Notes: generated by a model from the sequence alone, not told the origin. A DNA stretch of 36,607 nt from Verrucomicrobia bacterium UBA3750 (GCA_002371755.1 DFGM01000012.1:1-36607); one strand, 5' to 3'. Counted from the first letter of the stretch, positions 1 through 9,470 are shown. Program-made: numbers and translations.

Positions 1-3000
1 GTTCCCGTGAGCCACATCTGGTTCTTCAAGTGCTCGCCTTCCCGCATGGGCCTTCTGCTCGACAAGACGACGAACGAGCTTGAGAGAGTCCTCTACTACC
101 AGGATTGGATGGTTATCGAACCCGGCGAGACGCCGCTCAAGAAAGGGCAGATTCTTTCCGACCAGGAATATCTCGACGCGCAGGAGAAGTACAACGACGA
201 GTTCAAGGCCGACATGGGCGCCGAGGCGGTGCGCAAGCTCCTCAAGAACCTCGACCTCGACGAACTTATGCGCGAGCTTGAAGTGGAGATGGAGAACACG
301 CGTTCCAAGCAGAGCCGCAAGAAAATCTCCAAGCGCATGAAGGTGGTGGAAGGCTTCCGCGCTTCCGGCGCCAAGCCCGAGTGGATGGTGCTGGACGTCC
401 TTCCCGTGATTCCGCCGGAACTGAGGCCTCTCGTTCCTCTTGAAGGCGGACGCTTCGCGACAAGCGACCTGAACGATCTCTACCGCCGCGTCATAAACCG
501 CAACAACCGTCTCAGGAACCTGCTTGCGCTCAAGACGCCGGATGTCATCATCCGCAACGAAAAGCGCATGTTGCAGGAAGCGGTGGACGCGGTGTTCGAC
601 AACGGACGCCACGGGCGCGCCGTCACGGGCCCAGGCAACCGTCCGCTCAAGTCCCTTTCCGAGATACTCAAGGGCAAGACCGGCCGCTTCCGCCAAAACC
701 TGCTCGGCAAGCGCGTGGACTACTCCGGCCGCTCCGTGATTGTGGTCGGCCCCGAGCTCAAGTTCCCGCAGTGCGGCATCCCGAAGGAGATGGCCTTGAG
801 GCTCTTCGAGCCGTTCATCATCCGCGTGCTCAAGGACCGCGGCATCTGCCACACCGTCCGCACCGCCCGCAAGATGATCGAGCGCCAGGACGAGCAGATC
901 TGGGGCATTCTCGAGGAAGTCACCAAGGATAAGACGGTGTTCCTCAACCGCGCTCCGACGCTGCACCGTCTCTCCATCCAGTCGTTCGAGCCAGTGCTCG
1001 TCGAAGGCAAGGCGATCCGCCTGCACCCGATGGTCTGCACACCGTTCAATGCCGACTTCGACGGCGACCAGATGGCGGTCCACGTGCCGCTCTCTATCGA
1101 GGCGCAGATGGAATCGAAGCTGATGATGCTTGCTTCCACATCCATCTTCTCTCCGGCATCCGGAAAGTCGGTGATGACGCCTACGCAGGACGTGTGCTTG
1201 GGGCTATACTTCCTCACCGTGCCCTCGCAGCAGGATAAGCTCGCCGGCAAGATCGCCGGCAAGACCGACGCCTCTGGCGAGCACCTGCCGCTCTTCAACG
1301 ACATCGGCGAGGTGGAGTTCGGCATTGCCGAAGGCGACATCGGCTACCATACGCGCATCCGCTACCGCAACCCGGACTACATGAAGCCGGGCCGTCCCCA
1401 CGGCGACAGCACGAAGCGCACGATCGAGACCACCGCGGGCCGCGTGATTTTCAACAACGTGTGGCCCGAAGAGATGGGCTTCTGGAACGACAAGTGCTCC
1501 AAGTCCACCATCGGCAATCTCATACTTGACTGCCACAAGGTGGCCGGGCACGACATCACCGTGGCCGCCATTGACAAGCTCAAGGAGCTCGGCTACAAGT
1601 TCGCGACCATCTCCGGCGCGTCCATGGGTCTTAAGGACATGATTCGTCCTGCGGATAAGGATGCGGAGATTGCCAAGGCGCGCGCCGAGGCAGAGAAGGT
1701 GCAGCAGCAGTTCCAGCAGGGTATCATCACCGACGGCGAACGCCACAACAAGATAGTCGACATCTGGGCAGGCACGACCGAGAAGATCGGCGACTCGCTC
1801 TACAAGACGATTGACAAGAACATCTCGCCCGAGAACAGCAATCCTACAGAGCTCAACCCGGTATACATGTTCGCGGATTCCAAGGCTCGTGGCTCGAAGC
1901 TGCAGATTCGTCAGCTCGCAGGCATGCGCGGCCTCATGTCGAATCCTTCCGGCGATATTATCGAACGCCCGATTACGGCGTCGTTCCGCGAGGGCTTGAG
2001 CGTGCTTGAGTACTTCATTTCCTCGCACGGTGCCCGTAAGGGTCTTGCCGATACCGCATTGAAGACTGCCGACGCAGGATACCTCACCCGCAAGCTGGTG
2101 GACGTCTCCCAGGATGTCATCATCACGCAGGAAGACTGCAACACGGTGAACGGCATCGAAGTGGAAGCGATTGTCGAAGGCGACGAAGTCAAGGTTTCCC
2201 TGGGCGACCGCGTGCTCGGACGCACCGCGCTCTATGACGTGACGAACCCGCGCGATCCTTCCGACGTCATCGTGCCTGCGAACGAAATCATCGACGAAGA
2301 GGCCGCAGCGCGCATCAACGCTCTCGGCGTGGACAAGATCTGGATTCGCTCCGGCCTTACGTGCGATGCCGAACACGGCATGTGCGCCAAGTGCTATGGA
2401 CGTGACCTCTCCACGGGCAAGCAGGTGGAAATCGGCACAGCCGTCGGCATCATCGCCGCACAGTCCATCGGCGAACCCGGCACCCAGCTCACGATGAGAA
2501 CGTTCCACATCGGCGGCACGGCTTCGGCCACCGCGAAGGTGCCTGAAATCGTCGTCAAGTCCGATGGCGTCGCGCGTTATGTGGATGTCAGGAAGGTGCG
2601 CAACGACGAAGGGCGCGAGGTGGTGCTCAACAAGAACGGCTCGCTCGAAATCCTCATGGCCGACGGCTCGAAGGATACTTACCAGCTTCAGATGGGCACG
2701 ACGCTCCTCGTTGAAGACGGCGAGACGGTGAAGAAGGGCCAGAAGGTGGCGGTGTGGGATCCGCACTCCGTGCCGGTTCTTTCCGAATCGGCCGGCACCA
2801 TCATGTTCTTCGACTTCGAGGAAGACATATCCGTGAAGACGGAGACCGACCGTGCGACAGGCGCGAAGACGCTCGTCGTGCTGCCCACCTCCGAATCCAA
2901 TCTCCACCCGCGCATCGAAATCCGCGGCACTGGAGCGGATGGCGCCGAAGTGCTTCTTGACTCGCACGACATTCCTACCGGCGCCATTGTCATGGTGCGC

Positions 3001-4050
3001 GACGGACAGAAGGCCACCCCGGGCATGCTTCTCGCGAAGACTCCCCGCGAAGCCGCCAAGACGCGCGACATCACCGGCGGTCTGCCCCGCGTCGCCGAGC
3101 TTTTCGAGGCTCGCCAGCCGAAGGACGCCGCCGAAATCGCAAAGATCGAAGGCGTCATCGAGTTCAAGGAGAATGTGCGTGGCAAGCGTTGCATCGTGGT
3201 GCACGACGATATAACCGACCTCAAGGAAGAGCACCTCATCCCGATGGGCAAGCAGATCGTCGTGTTCAAGGGCGACCGCGTGAAGAAGGGCCAGCAGCTC
3301 ACTGAAGGCCCTGTCATACCGCAGGAGATTCTCGAGGTCTCCGGTCCTCAGGAACTTGAAAAGTATCTCGTCAACGAAGTCCAGCAGGTCTATCGTCTTC
3401 AGGGCGTGGAAATCAACGATAAGCACATCGAGATTATCGTGCGCCAGATGCTTCGCAAGGTGCGTATCACCAATCCGGGCGATACGGACTTCCTGTGGGG
3501 CGAACAGGTGACGCGTCAGACGTTCTTGAAGGTGAACGAGAGGATGATGGAGGAAGGCCGCCGTCCCGCGGAAGCGCAGCCCGCGCTCCTCGGCATCACC
3601 AAGGCCGCTCTCGAAACAGACTCCTTCATCTCCGCCGCATCCTTCCAGGATACGACCCGCGTCCTCACCGAGGCTGCCACAATGGGCCGCGTGGACGAAC
3701 TTCGCGGCTTCAAGGAGAACGTCATCCTCGGTCACCTCATCCCCGGCGGCACAGGCTTCCCGCTCCACCGCTACCTCAAGCTCGTGCCGCTGTGCGACAC
3801 CATCAGCGACGAGGAGATGGACAAGCTTCGCGAGGAACAGCGCAAGAAGCACGAAGAGCTCTACGGCATCCCCACCAAGGGTTCCATCCCCGGCGAAGAG
3901 GATGATGACGATGACAAGCTGCCCGAGCCCGTGCTTATTCCCGAAACCGGCGACAATTCGGCCGACAGTCCAGACCTTTTGAGCTCCGATGACATGGGTC
4001 TCGGGGTCTCTGCCGACGACGACGGCATGATCGACCTTCTCGGACAGTAA
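1..4050 (+). CDS. rpoC: DNA-directed RNA polymerase subunit beta', 5'-truncated by window edge
   Basis: Largest catalytic subunit of bacterial RNA polymerase. The frame is open from base 1 (V-P-V-S-H-I-W-F), which matches the segment about 100 residues into full-length beta', so the N-terminal zinc finger and true start lie upstream of the window. Visible: the catalytic Mg-binding motif NADFDGD at 1048-1068; the second zinc site, with one Cys near 2137 and the C-x6-C-x2-C group at 2362-2394; the bridge helix (ADTALKTADAGYLTRKLVDV) near 2050-2100; and the trigger-loop region (SIGEPGTQLTMRTFHIGG) near 2464-2517. The C-terminus is a strongly acidic tail (EEDDDDDK, then many Asp/Glu). The stop overlaps the queA start by one base (TAATG), so translation is probably coupled. 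rpoB would be expected just upstream. Identification is certain; only the 5' end is missing. Confidence 0.98.
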   Translation, partial: VPVSHIWFFKCSPSRMGLLLDKTTNELERVLYYQDWMVIEPGETPLKKGQILSDQEYLDAQEKYNDEFKADMGAEAVRKLLKNLDLDELMRELEVEMENTRSKQSRKKISKRMKVVEGFRASGAKPEWMVLDVLPVIPPELRPLVPLEGGRFATSDLNDLYRRVINRNNRLRNLLALKTPDVIIRNEKRMLQEAVDAVFDNGRHGRAVTGPGNRPLKSLSEILKGKTGRFRQNLLGKRVDYSGRSVIVVGPELKFPQCGIPKEMALRLFEPFIIRVLKDRGICHTVRTARKMIERQDEQIWGILEEVTKDKTVFLNRAPTLHRLSIQSFEPVLVEGKAIRLHPMVCTPFNADFDGDQMAVHVPLSIEAQMESKLMMLASTSIFSPASGKSVMTPTQDVCLGLYFLTVPSQQDKLAGKIAGKTDASGEHLPLFNDIGEVEFGIAEGDIGYHTRIRYRNPDYMKPGRPHGDSTKRTIETTAGRVIFNNVWPEEMGFWNDKCSKSTIGNLILDCHKVAGHDITVAAIDKLKELGYKFATISGASMGLKDMIRPADKDAEIAKARAEAEKVQQQFQQGIITDGERHNKIVDIWAGTTEKIGDSLYKTIDKNISPENSNPTELNPVYMFADSKARGSKLQIRQLAGMRGLMSNPSGDIIERPITASFREGLSVLEYFISSHGARKGLADTALKTADAGYLTRKLVDVSQDVIITQEDCNTVNGIEVEAIVEGDEVKVSLGDRVLGRTALYDVTNPRDPSDVIVPANEIIDEEAAARINALGVDKIWIRSGLTCDAEHGMCAKCYGRDLSTGKQVEIGTAVGIIAAQSIGEPGTQLTMRTFHIGGTASATAKVPEIVVKSDGVARYVDVRKVRNDEGREVVLNKNGSLEILMADGSKDTYQLQMGTTLLVEDGETVKKGQKVAVWDPHSVPVLSESAGTIMFFDFEEDISVKTETDRATGAKTLVVLPTSESNLHPRIEIRGTGADGAEVLLDSHDIPTGAIVMVRDGQKATPGMLLAKTPREAAKTRDITGGLPRVAELFEARQPKDAAEIAKIEGVIEFKENVRGKRCIVVHDDITDLKEEHLIPMGKQIVVFKGDRVKKGQQLTEGPVIPQEILEVSGPQELEKYLVNEVQQVYRLQGVEINDKHIEIIVRQMLRKVRITNPGDTDFLWGEQVTRQTFLKVNERMMEEGRRPAEAQPALLGITKAALETDSFISAASFQDTTRVLTEAATMGRVDELRGFKENVILGHLIPGGTGFPLHRYLKLVPLCDTISDEEMDKLREEQRKKHEELYGIPTKGSIPGEEDDDDDKLPEPVLIPETGDNSADSPDLLSSDDMGLGVSADDDGMIDLLGQ

Positions 4051-5189
4051 TGAAAACGTCGCTATTCTGGTACCCGCTTCCCGAGCGGCTGATTGCCCAG
4101 CATCCCGCCGAGAAGCGCGGCACCGAGAAAATGATGGTGCTCCATCGCTCCACAGGAGTGTTGGAGCATCGTCATATCTACGATATTGCCGACTATATGG
4201 AGCCGGGCGACCTTCTGGTCGTGAACGACACCAAAGTCTTCCCGGCGCGTCTTATAGGCGAGTGGCCCGATACCCACGGGGCGGTGGAAGTGCTGCTTGT
4301 GGCCCCTGCACCGGAAGAAGCGGGCGGCGCTTCTCAGGCTACCGGCGACGGGGAGTGCGATGGCAACCCCTCCGGGCAAGGCAAGGTGCAGCCTGCGACC
4401 CGGCTCGAATGGAACTGCATTGTGGGTTCGGGACGCAAGTGCCGTGAAGCTCAGACGGCCTCGTTCGGCCCGAACGGCGAGTTGAAGGCCACTCTCCTCA
4501 AGCCACTGGGCGGCATTGGCATGTGGCGCGTCAGATTCGAGGCCGAGAAGCCTCTCATGGAACTTCTGGACGAGTTTGGCCACACTCCCGTGCCCCCTTA
4601 TGTAAAGCGAGAGGGCACGAAGGAAGAAGAAGCCGCCGACCGTGAACGCTACCAGACAATTTACGCGAAGCACATAGGTTCCGTGGCCGCGCCTACCGCG
4701 GGGCTCCACTTCACGCCGGAAATCCTGGCGAAGATCGAGGCGAAGGGCGTAAAGCGCGTTGCAGTGACGTTGCATGTAGGCCCCGGCACGTTTCGTCCTG
4801 TGAAGGCCGCGAACATTGAAGAACACGAGATGGACTTCGAGGCGTTCAATGTTCCGCCTGAGACGGCGGATGCGATAAACGAGTGCAAGGCGCGCGGCGG
4901 CAGGGTGTTTTGCTGCGGTTCCACCACAGTGCGCACGCTCGAGACCGTAGCTGCGGCCAATGGTGGCAAAGTGGTGGCGGGTTCGGGCGCGAGCAATATC
5001 TTCATCTATCCGCCTTACAAATTCGCTGTGACGGATTGCATGCTCACGAACTTCCATCTGCCGCAATCCACGTTGCTCATGATGATTTCGGCTCTCGCCG
5101 GACGCGAGAGGGTGCTTTGCGCCTATGCAATGGCCGTGAAGGCGAATTACATGTTCTTCTCCTACGGCGATTGCATGCTGATCGTGTAG
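4050..5189 (+). CDS. queA: S-adenosylmethionine:tRNA ribosyltransferase-isomerase
   Basis: Transfers and isomerises the ribosyl moiety of SAM onto 7-aminomethyl-7-deazaguanine at tRNA position 34, making epoxyqueuosine. 379 residues. Family motifs are clear: NDTKVFPARLIG (about 54-65), SVAAPTAGLHFTPE (near 210), LHVGPGTFRPV (near 243), and the C-terminal MLTNFHLPQSTLLMM block followed by the conserved Ala-Met-Lys-Ala-Asn-Tyr/Phe-Phe-Ser-Gly/Tyr-Asp region. The ATG overlaps the rpoC stop by one base. Odd: a low-complexity Gly/Ala/Glu-rich stretch of about 30 residues (about 88-117) sits where relatives have a short beta turn (LLVAP to the R-L-E-W-N strand), making the protein longer than the usual 340-350. 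No other queuosine genes are in the window. Confidence 0.96.
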   Translation: MKTSLFWYPLPERLIAQHPAEKRGTEKMMVLHRSTGVLEHRHIYDIADYMEPGDLLVVNDTKVFPARLIGEWPDTHGAVEVLLVAPAPEEAGGASQATGDGECDGNPSGQGKVQPATRLEWNCIVGSGRKCREAQTASFGPNGELKATLLKPLGGIGMWRVRFEAEKPLMELLDEFGHTPVPPYVKREGTKEEEAADRERYQTIYAKHIGSVAAPTAGLHFTPEILAKIEAKGVKRVAVTLHVGPGTFRPVKAANIEEHEMDFEAFNVPPETADAINECKARGGRVFCCGSTTVRTLETVAAANGGKVVAGSGASNIFIYPPYKFAVTDCMLTNFHLPQSTLLMMISALAGRERVLCAYAMAVKANYMFFSYGDCMLIV

Positions 5190-5221
5190 GAAGGCAGGCG
5201 AAAGGCAGGGGAGAAGATACG

Positions 5222-6964
5222 ATGTCGGACTTTCTCATGTCGCTCAAGGATGTGACGCTCGCCTTTGGCGGCGATCCCGTGCTAGACAAGGTTTCGCTTT
5301 CCATCTCCAAGGGATTGCGGGCGGCGCTCACCGGCAGAAACGGCGAGGGGAAGTCCACATTAATGAAGGTGCTTGCCGGCATTCTCGAATGCGACACGGG
5401 CGAAGTGGTGCGTGCGCCGGGTCTCAAGGTGACATATGTCTCGCAGGATGTTCCTGCGGACCGGCCTAACGATGACGCTTTCAATGCGTTATCCGGAGGC
5501 AAGCGCCGCCGCAGGATTCTGGAAGATGCCATCATCGCCAACCCCGACCTCCTTCTTCTCGACGAGCCCACCAACCACCTCGACATCGAAAACATCGACT
5601 GGCTGGAAGGGTGTCTGAGGCGTGCGCGCGACATGTCGGTGCTGCTCGTCACGCACGACCGTCGCTTTCTGAAACGCGTCGCCACGAAGATATACGACCT
5701 GGATCGCGGCGAGCTTTCTGGCTGGGAGTGCGATTATCCCACATTCGTGAAGCGCAAAGCCGAGCTCTTGGCCGATGAAGCCGTATATTGGGAGCGCAAG
5801 TCCAAGAAACTTGCGCAGGAAGAGGCGTGGATACGCCGTGGCGTGAAGGCCCGCACCACCCGGAACGAGGGGCGCGTAGCCGCCTTGATGGAACTGCGCA
5901 AGGAGTTTGCCGAGCGTCGCACACAGACCGGGAAGGCCACAATCAAGCTCGATACTGCCGCACCGGGCGGCGTTAGCGTACTTAAGATAAAGGATGTCTC
6001 GTTCGGATACGACCCGGCTAATCCCATAATACGGGACTTTACGACCACTATTCTCCGCGGCGAGAGAATCGGCATTCTCGGCAGGAACGGGGCCGGAAAG
6101 ACCACGCTTCTAAAGCTTCTTGCGGGTAAGATCCAGCCAACCGCAGGCTCGATAAGCGTTGGAACTAACGTCGAAATGGCGTTTTTCGACCAGTTGTGCA
6201 CAGAAATCAACCCCGAGCTCACCGTAGCCGAGAATATCGCCTCGGATCGTGACGAGGTGGTAGTCGGCGGCGTAAAGAAACACGTCTTTTCATATCTCTC
6301 GGACTTTCTCTTTTCGTCCACGCGCGCACGCACCCCGGTGAAGGCGCTTTCAGGCGGTGAACGCGCCAGGCTCGCCCTCGCCAAACTGTTTCTAAAGCCT
6401 GCCAATCTTCTTGTGATGGACGAACCCACCAACGACCTCGATATCGAGACGCTGGAACTGCTGGAAGAACAACTCCTCGCCTACAAAGGCACGCTCCTTC
6501 TGGTCAGCCACGACCGCGAGTTTCTCGATAACGCCGTCACTTCCACATTTGCCCTTGAAGGCGACGGACTCGTGCGCGTGTATCCCGGCGGCTACAACGA
6601 CTACCTGAAGCAGTCGCAGGCTGCCAAAAGCGATGGGCAGCGGGGCGAGGCCGATCGTAAAAGCGGCAAGGGCGACGGCCTGAAAGCCGGGGCCGACGAG
6701 CCCTCCGCTTCTTCCCGCCCAAGGAAACTCTCTTACAACGACCAGCGGGAGCTTTCCCTCCTCCCGGGCCGCATCGATGCCATGGAGGCGGATGCATCCC
6801 GAATCCGCGAGCAGCTCGCCGATGGCTCCATTTTCCGCACCGACGCCAAGCGCGCGCAGGAACTTTCAGAATCCCTTTCCTCGCTCGAAGCAGAGATAGA
6901 AAAGGCCGTGGACCGCTGGGCCGAACTCGAAGAAGCGGCAAACGCGATTGCAAACCACCAATGA
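5222..6964 (+). CDS. ABC-F family ATPase, Uup-like, with a shortened first ATPase domain
   Basis: Soluble tandem-ATPase protein of the ABC-F class, whose members act on ribosomes; no membrane segments. 580 residues from the ATG at 5222, which follows a GGGGAG ribosome site by about 8 nt. First domain: Walker A GRNGEGKST (about 37-45), signature LSGGK (about 90), Walker B LLLLDEPTNHLD, and the Uup-like linker AQEEAWIRRGVKARTTRNEG. Second domain: Walker A GRNGAGKTT (about 287), signature ALSGGERARL (about 376), Walker B LLVMDEPTNDLD, H-loop SHDREF. The last 85 residues form a charged, coiled-coil-like tail, as in Uup. Odd: only about 14 residues separate the Q-loop (VSQD) from the first LSGG, where Uup has about 80, so the helical subdomain of domain 1 is essentially missing. 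The stop overlaps the next gene (ATGA). Confidence 0.9.
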   Translation: MSDFLMSLKDVTLAFGGDPVLDKVSLSISKGLRAALTGRNGEGKSTLMKVLAGILECDTGEVVRAPGLKVTYVSQDVPADRPNDDAFNALSGGKRRRRILEDAIIANPDLLLLDEPTNHLDIENIDWLEGCLRRARDMSVLLVTHDRRFLKRVATKIYDLDRGELSGWECDYPTFVKRKAELLADEAVYWERKSKKLAQEEAWIRRGVKARTTRNEGRVAALMELRKEFAERRTQTGKATIKLDTAAPGGVSVLKIKDVSFGYDPANPIIRDFTTTILRGERIGILGRNGAGKTTLLKLLAGKIQPTAGSISVGTNVEMAFFDQLCTEINPELTVAENIASDRDEVVVGGVKKHVFSYLSDFLFSSTRARTPVKALSGGERARLALAKLFLKPANLLVMDEPTNDLDIETLELLEEQLLAYKGTLLLVSHDREFLDNAVTSTFALEGDGLVRVYPGGYNDYLKQSQAAKSDGQRGEADRKSGKGDGLKAGADEPSASSRPRKLSYNDQRELSLLPGRIDAMEADASRIREQLADGSIFRTDAKRAQELSESLSSLEAEIEKAVDRWAELEEAANAIANHQ

Positions 6965-8094
6965 GGCACGCCGTCTTTTCAGATGTGCACGCGAATCTAT
7001 CCGCCTTGAAGCGCGTGCTCGAAGATGCCAGGCAAAACGGCGTCAGGAACTTCGTGTGCCTTGGGGACATCGTAGGGTACGGTCCGCAGCCCGCCGAATG
7101 CATCGCCCTGGTGCGCAAGAAGTGTTCGCTTGTTGTGGCCGGCAACCATGACGATGCCGTATCCGGCAGAATGGATGCCGCGCAGTTTATCGGGCTTGCC
7201 GCCGATTCCGCCGAACGCCACCGCAAGGCGCTCTCGCAAGAAGCCTTGCATTACCTTTCAACCCGCCCCTACAGTTGTTTCATCGCCCCCGGTATCCGCG
7301 GCGTCCACGCCGATGCCACAGATTGCCCGAAGTTCTATTACACCGAGACAGAGGAAGATGCTGCAGCCAATTTCCGTGCCGTAGACGATCAGCTCATCTT
7401 CCTCGGGCACACGCACATACCTGCACTATTCGTCACGGGAAAGAGCGGCAAGGTGTATAAGACCGCGCCTCAGGATTTTACTTTAGAGCCTGACAAGCGA
7501 TATATCGTGAACGTGGGCTCGGTGGGATATCCGCGGGAAGCAGACGGCAAATGCTTTTCCTCCTATGTTATATACGACGACGAGGAGCGCACGGTCACAT
7601 ACCGTTTCCTGCCGTTTTCGGTTGCGAGCGTGATGGAAAGGGGTAAGGGCGCCAAGCCGGTGCAGGAGAAGCCGGAGAACCCGCGCAACAAACGTCTCGC
7701 GCTGCTCGCGCTCGGGCTTGCCGTCGTTTCGGCCATTGTGGCAGTCGCCACCGTTGCGGTAGCGCGAAATGCACGCTTGCGCGATGATGCGCGCGCCGAG
7801 GAGGCGCAGAAGGATGCTCCCTTTGCAGTGAAAGATTTGCAGATAGGCGTAATGCAAACGCAAGTGCGCGCGAATCTTACTCTCAACAAGAAATCGCCGC
7901 CTGTCATATTGCGCATAGATTTCTACGCCCCTGGGGATGCGCTCGCGGGAAGCGACACGAAGGTTGTGAAGGCATCAAGCAAAGGGAAATTCGCCGTGCC
8001 GCCCAAGGCGGTCAGGGCGAAGTTCTCTTTGTTCCGCCAAGCCCCCTCCGATATCCCGCTCGTAAACGGTTTCGAACCGTCCGCAGAACGTTGA
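6961..8094 (+). CDS. Calcineurin-like metallophosphoesterase with C-terminal membrane anchor and tail
   Basis: Two-metal phosphoesterase of the YfcE/MJ0936-like type; the substrate cannot be told. 377 residues. Metal ligands: SDVHAN (about 6-11), GDIVGYG (about 39-45), GNHDD (about 60-64) and GHTH (about 150), then the NVGSVGYPR block near 184 typical of the family. The catalytic domain ends near residue 225. A basic linker is followed by one hydrophobic segment (about 246-269, LALLALGLAVVSAIVAVATV) and a tail of about 105 residues with no family I recognise. A single mid-protein helix would put catalytic domain and tail on opposite sides of the membrane, the N-terminal domain probably in the cytoplasm (positive-inside KNKR-type flank). 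The start overlaps the ABC-F stop (ATGA). A shorter soluble paralogue lies at 15611-16345. Confidence 0.88.
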   Translation: MRHAVFSDVHANLSALKRVLEDARQNGVRNFVCLGDIVGYGPQPAECIALVRKKCSLVVAGNHDDAVSGRMDAAQFIGLAADSAERHRKALSQEALHYLSTRPYSCFIAPGIRGVHADATDCPKFYYTETEEDAAANFRAVDDQLIFLGHTHIPALFVTGKSGKVYKTAPQDFTLEPDKRYIVNVGSVGYPREADGKCFSSYVIYDDEERTVTYRFLPFSVASVMERGKGAKPVQEKPENPRNKRLALLALGLAVVSAIVAVATVAVARNARLRDDARAEEAQKDAPFAVKDLQIGVMQTQVRANLTLNKKSPPVILRIDFYAPGDALAGSDTKVVKASSKGKFAVPPKAVRAKFSLFRQAPSDIPLVNGFEPSAER

Positions 8095-8117
8095 CCTACG
8101 CAATCCCAAGCCCGCAA

Positions 8118-9470
8118 ATGGATGCCAACGATTTCAAATGCCGCTGTTGCGGTGCGTGCTGCCGCATAAAGGATGGGATTGTGCGCGTTTCAGACTCCGA
8201 AATCGCAGCTGTTGCCGCCTATCTCAAGATGAGTGAAGCCGAGTTTATCGCCAACGAGACCGAACTCGCTCCAGACAGGAAGTCACTCATGCTCAAGAGT
8301 TACCCTGATGGAGCCTGCAAATATCTCACGGCAGACAATCTCTGCGCCATAAACGATGTAAAGCCGGAAAAATGCCGCACTTTCCCGCATGAATGGCAAA
8401 ATCCGGATTCAGCCAGCGTCTGTCCGGGGCTTGCACCTACCGGAGGCGCCGCCGCGAGTGTTTCCACAGAAGAGGCCCAAAACGCCCTTTGCGCCAGCGG
8501 CTGGTTGCAGGAACGCTACCACTGCGACGATGGCGAAACCGTGGCACGCCACCTTTCTTTCAAGACCGTTTTCGACATAAACCCATTCGAGGTCGGCGGC
8601 AACCATGCTGCGGAAAAGCGCGAATACAAAAAGAGGATGGCGGCCATCGAGGTGCCGCTCGACCTTAAAGCCCTGTGGCGAAAGCCGGTGGCCGCACTTT
8701 CCAACGGCGAGATGAGAAGGGTGCTCCTCGCACGTCTAATATTGCAAGGAGTGCCTACGATAGATGTCGGCAGCGGCACGGGAGGTCTCGATGTCGAATG
8801 GCGCGCAAAACTTGCGCTCTTATCAGGCGAATTGGAAAAGCTCGGCGTAAGGCTCGTATTGCCCGGGCGCGCTCGCAATCCCGAGGGTCGCGCACATCCT
8901 CCGCCTCATCTAAATGTGCCCAAAAACGATAATAGAGGCAAAGAAATCGTCACAATTCGCAACATCACGGTTCGCGTGGGCAAGCGGTTGCTGTTTGATG
9001 ATTTCTCTTGGATCATCCGTGAAGGGGAGCGTTGGGTGCTCCAAGGCGAGAACGGCAGCGGCAAAACGACACTCTTTGCGCTTATAACGGGAGATTCTCC
9101 CCTTGCCTATGCTTGCGACATATCGGTGTTCGGCTTCAATCGCGGGAAATGTGCAGTCCCGATGGAAAAGATACGCGATAAAATCGGCGTCGTTTCGTCG
9201 GAAAGGCAAGCATATTTGGGGCTTTCGCCGCAAAAACAGCTGGATTTGGCGTTGAAAGCGCGCACGAGGCTCTTGCTTCTGGATGAACCTTGCTGTAATC
9301 TCACCCATGCCGAAGCCGTGCAATTCGCATCAAAGGTATCCGCCTGGCTCGATGACCACCCCCGTGCAGCCGCTATTTGGATAGAGCACTCATCCGATAT
9401 GCTCCCTGCCTCGTTCGACCGTCTCCGCGTGCTCGCGCCCCGCCCCCGAGAGCCCAGCCGCGAAACATAA
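8118..9470 (+). CDS. Chimera: YkgJ-type Cys-cluster domain joined to partial ModF-like ABC ATPase halves
   Basis: About 450 residues from ATG 8118; a TTG at 8091 overlapping the previous stop (TTGA) is an alternative start adding nine residues. Residues 8-100 are a zinc/iron-chelating YkgJ domain: CRCCGACC near the start, then DGACKYL, and CAINDVKPEKCRTFP. From about 145 the protein resembles ModF/PhrA-like double ATPases. The first half keeps only its C-terminal part: signature ALSNGEMRRVLLARL (about 193-208) and a degenerate Walker B (TIDVGSGTGGLD instead of a DEP motif); its Walker A is absent. The second ATPase has Walker A GENGSGKTT (about 311-319), Walker B LLLLDEP, and H-loop His in WIEHSS, but the helical subdomain is trimmed and the signature reads LSPQKQ. 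The function is unknown; possibly a scaffold or a gene fused by deletion. Last gene of the rpoC-led run. Confidence 0.78.
   Translation: MDANDFKCRCCGACCRIKDGIVRVSDSEIAAVAAYLKMSEAEFIANETELAPDRKSLMLKSYPDGACKYLTADNLCAINDVKPEKCRTFPHEWQNPDSASVCPGLAPTGGAAASVSTEEAQNALCASGWLQERYHCDDGETVARHLSFKTVFDINPFEVGGNHAAEKREYKKRMAAIEVPLDLKALWRKPVAALSNGEMRRVLLARLILQGVPTIDVGSGTGGLDVEWRAKLALLSGELEKLGVRLVLPGRARNPEGRAHPPPHLNVPKNDNRGKEIVTIRNITVRVGKRLLFDDFSWIIREGERWVLQGENGSGKTTLFALITGDSPLAYACDISVFGFNRGKCAVPMEKIRDKIGVVSSERQAYLGLSPQKQLDLALKARTRLLLLDEPCCNLTHAEAVQFASKVSAWLDDHPRAAAIWIEHSSDMLPASFDRLRVLAPRPREPSRET

Noticed and set aside
1204..3852. 882-codon open frame on the minus strand opposite rpoC
   Set aside because: It mirrors a well-supported rpoC frame and its translation is rich in His, Arg, Leu and Val with no family motif. 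Long antisense frames are expected in GC-rich coding DNA; the one opposite secA (12377-14848) is the same kind.
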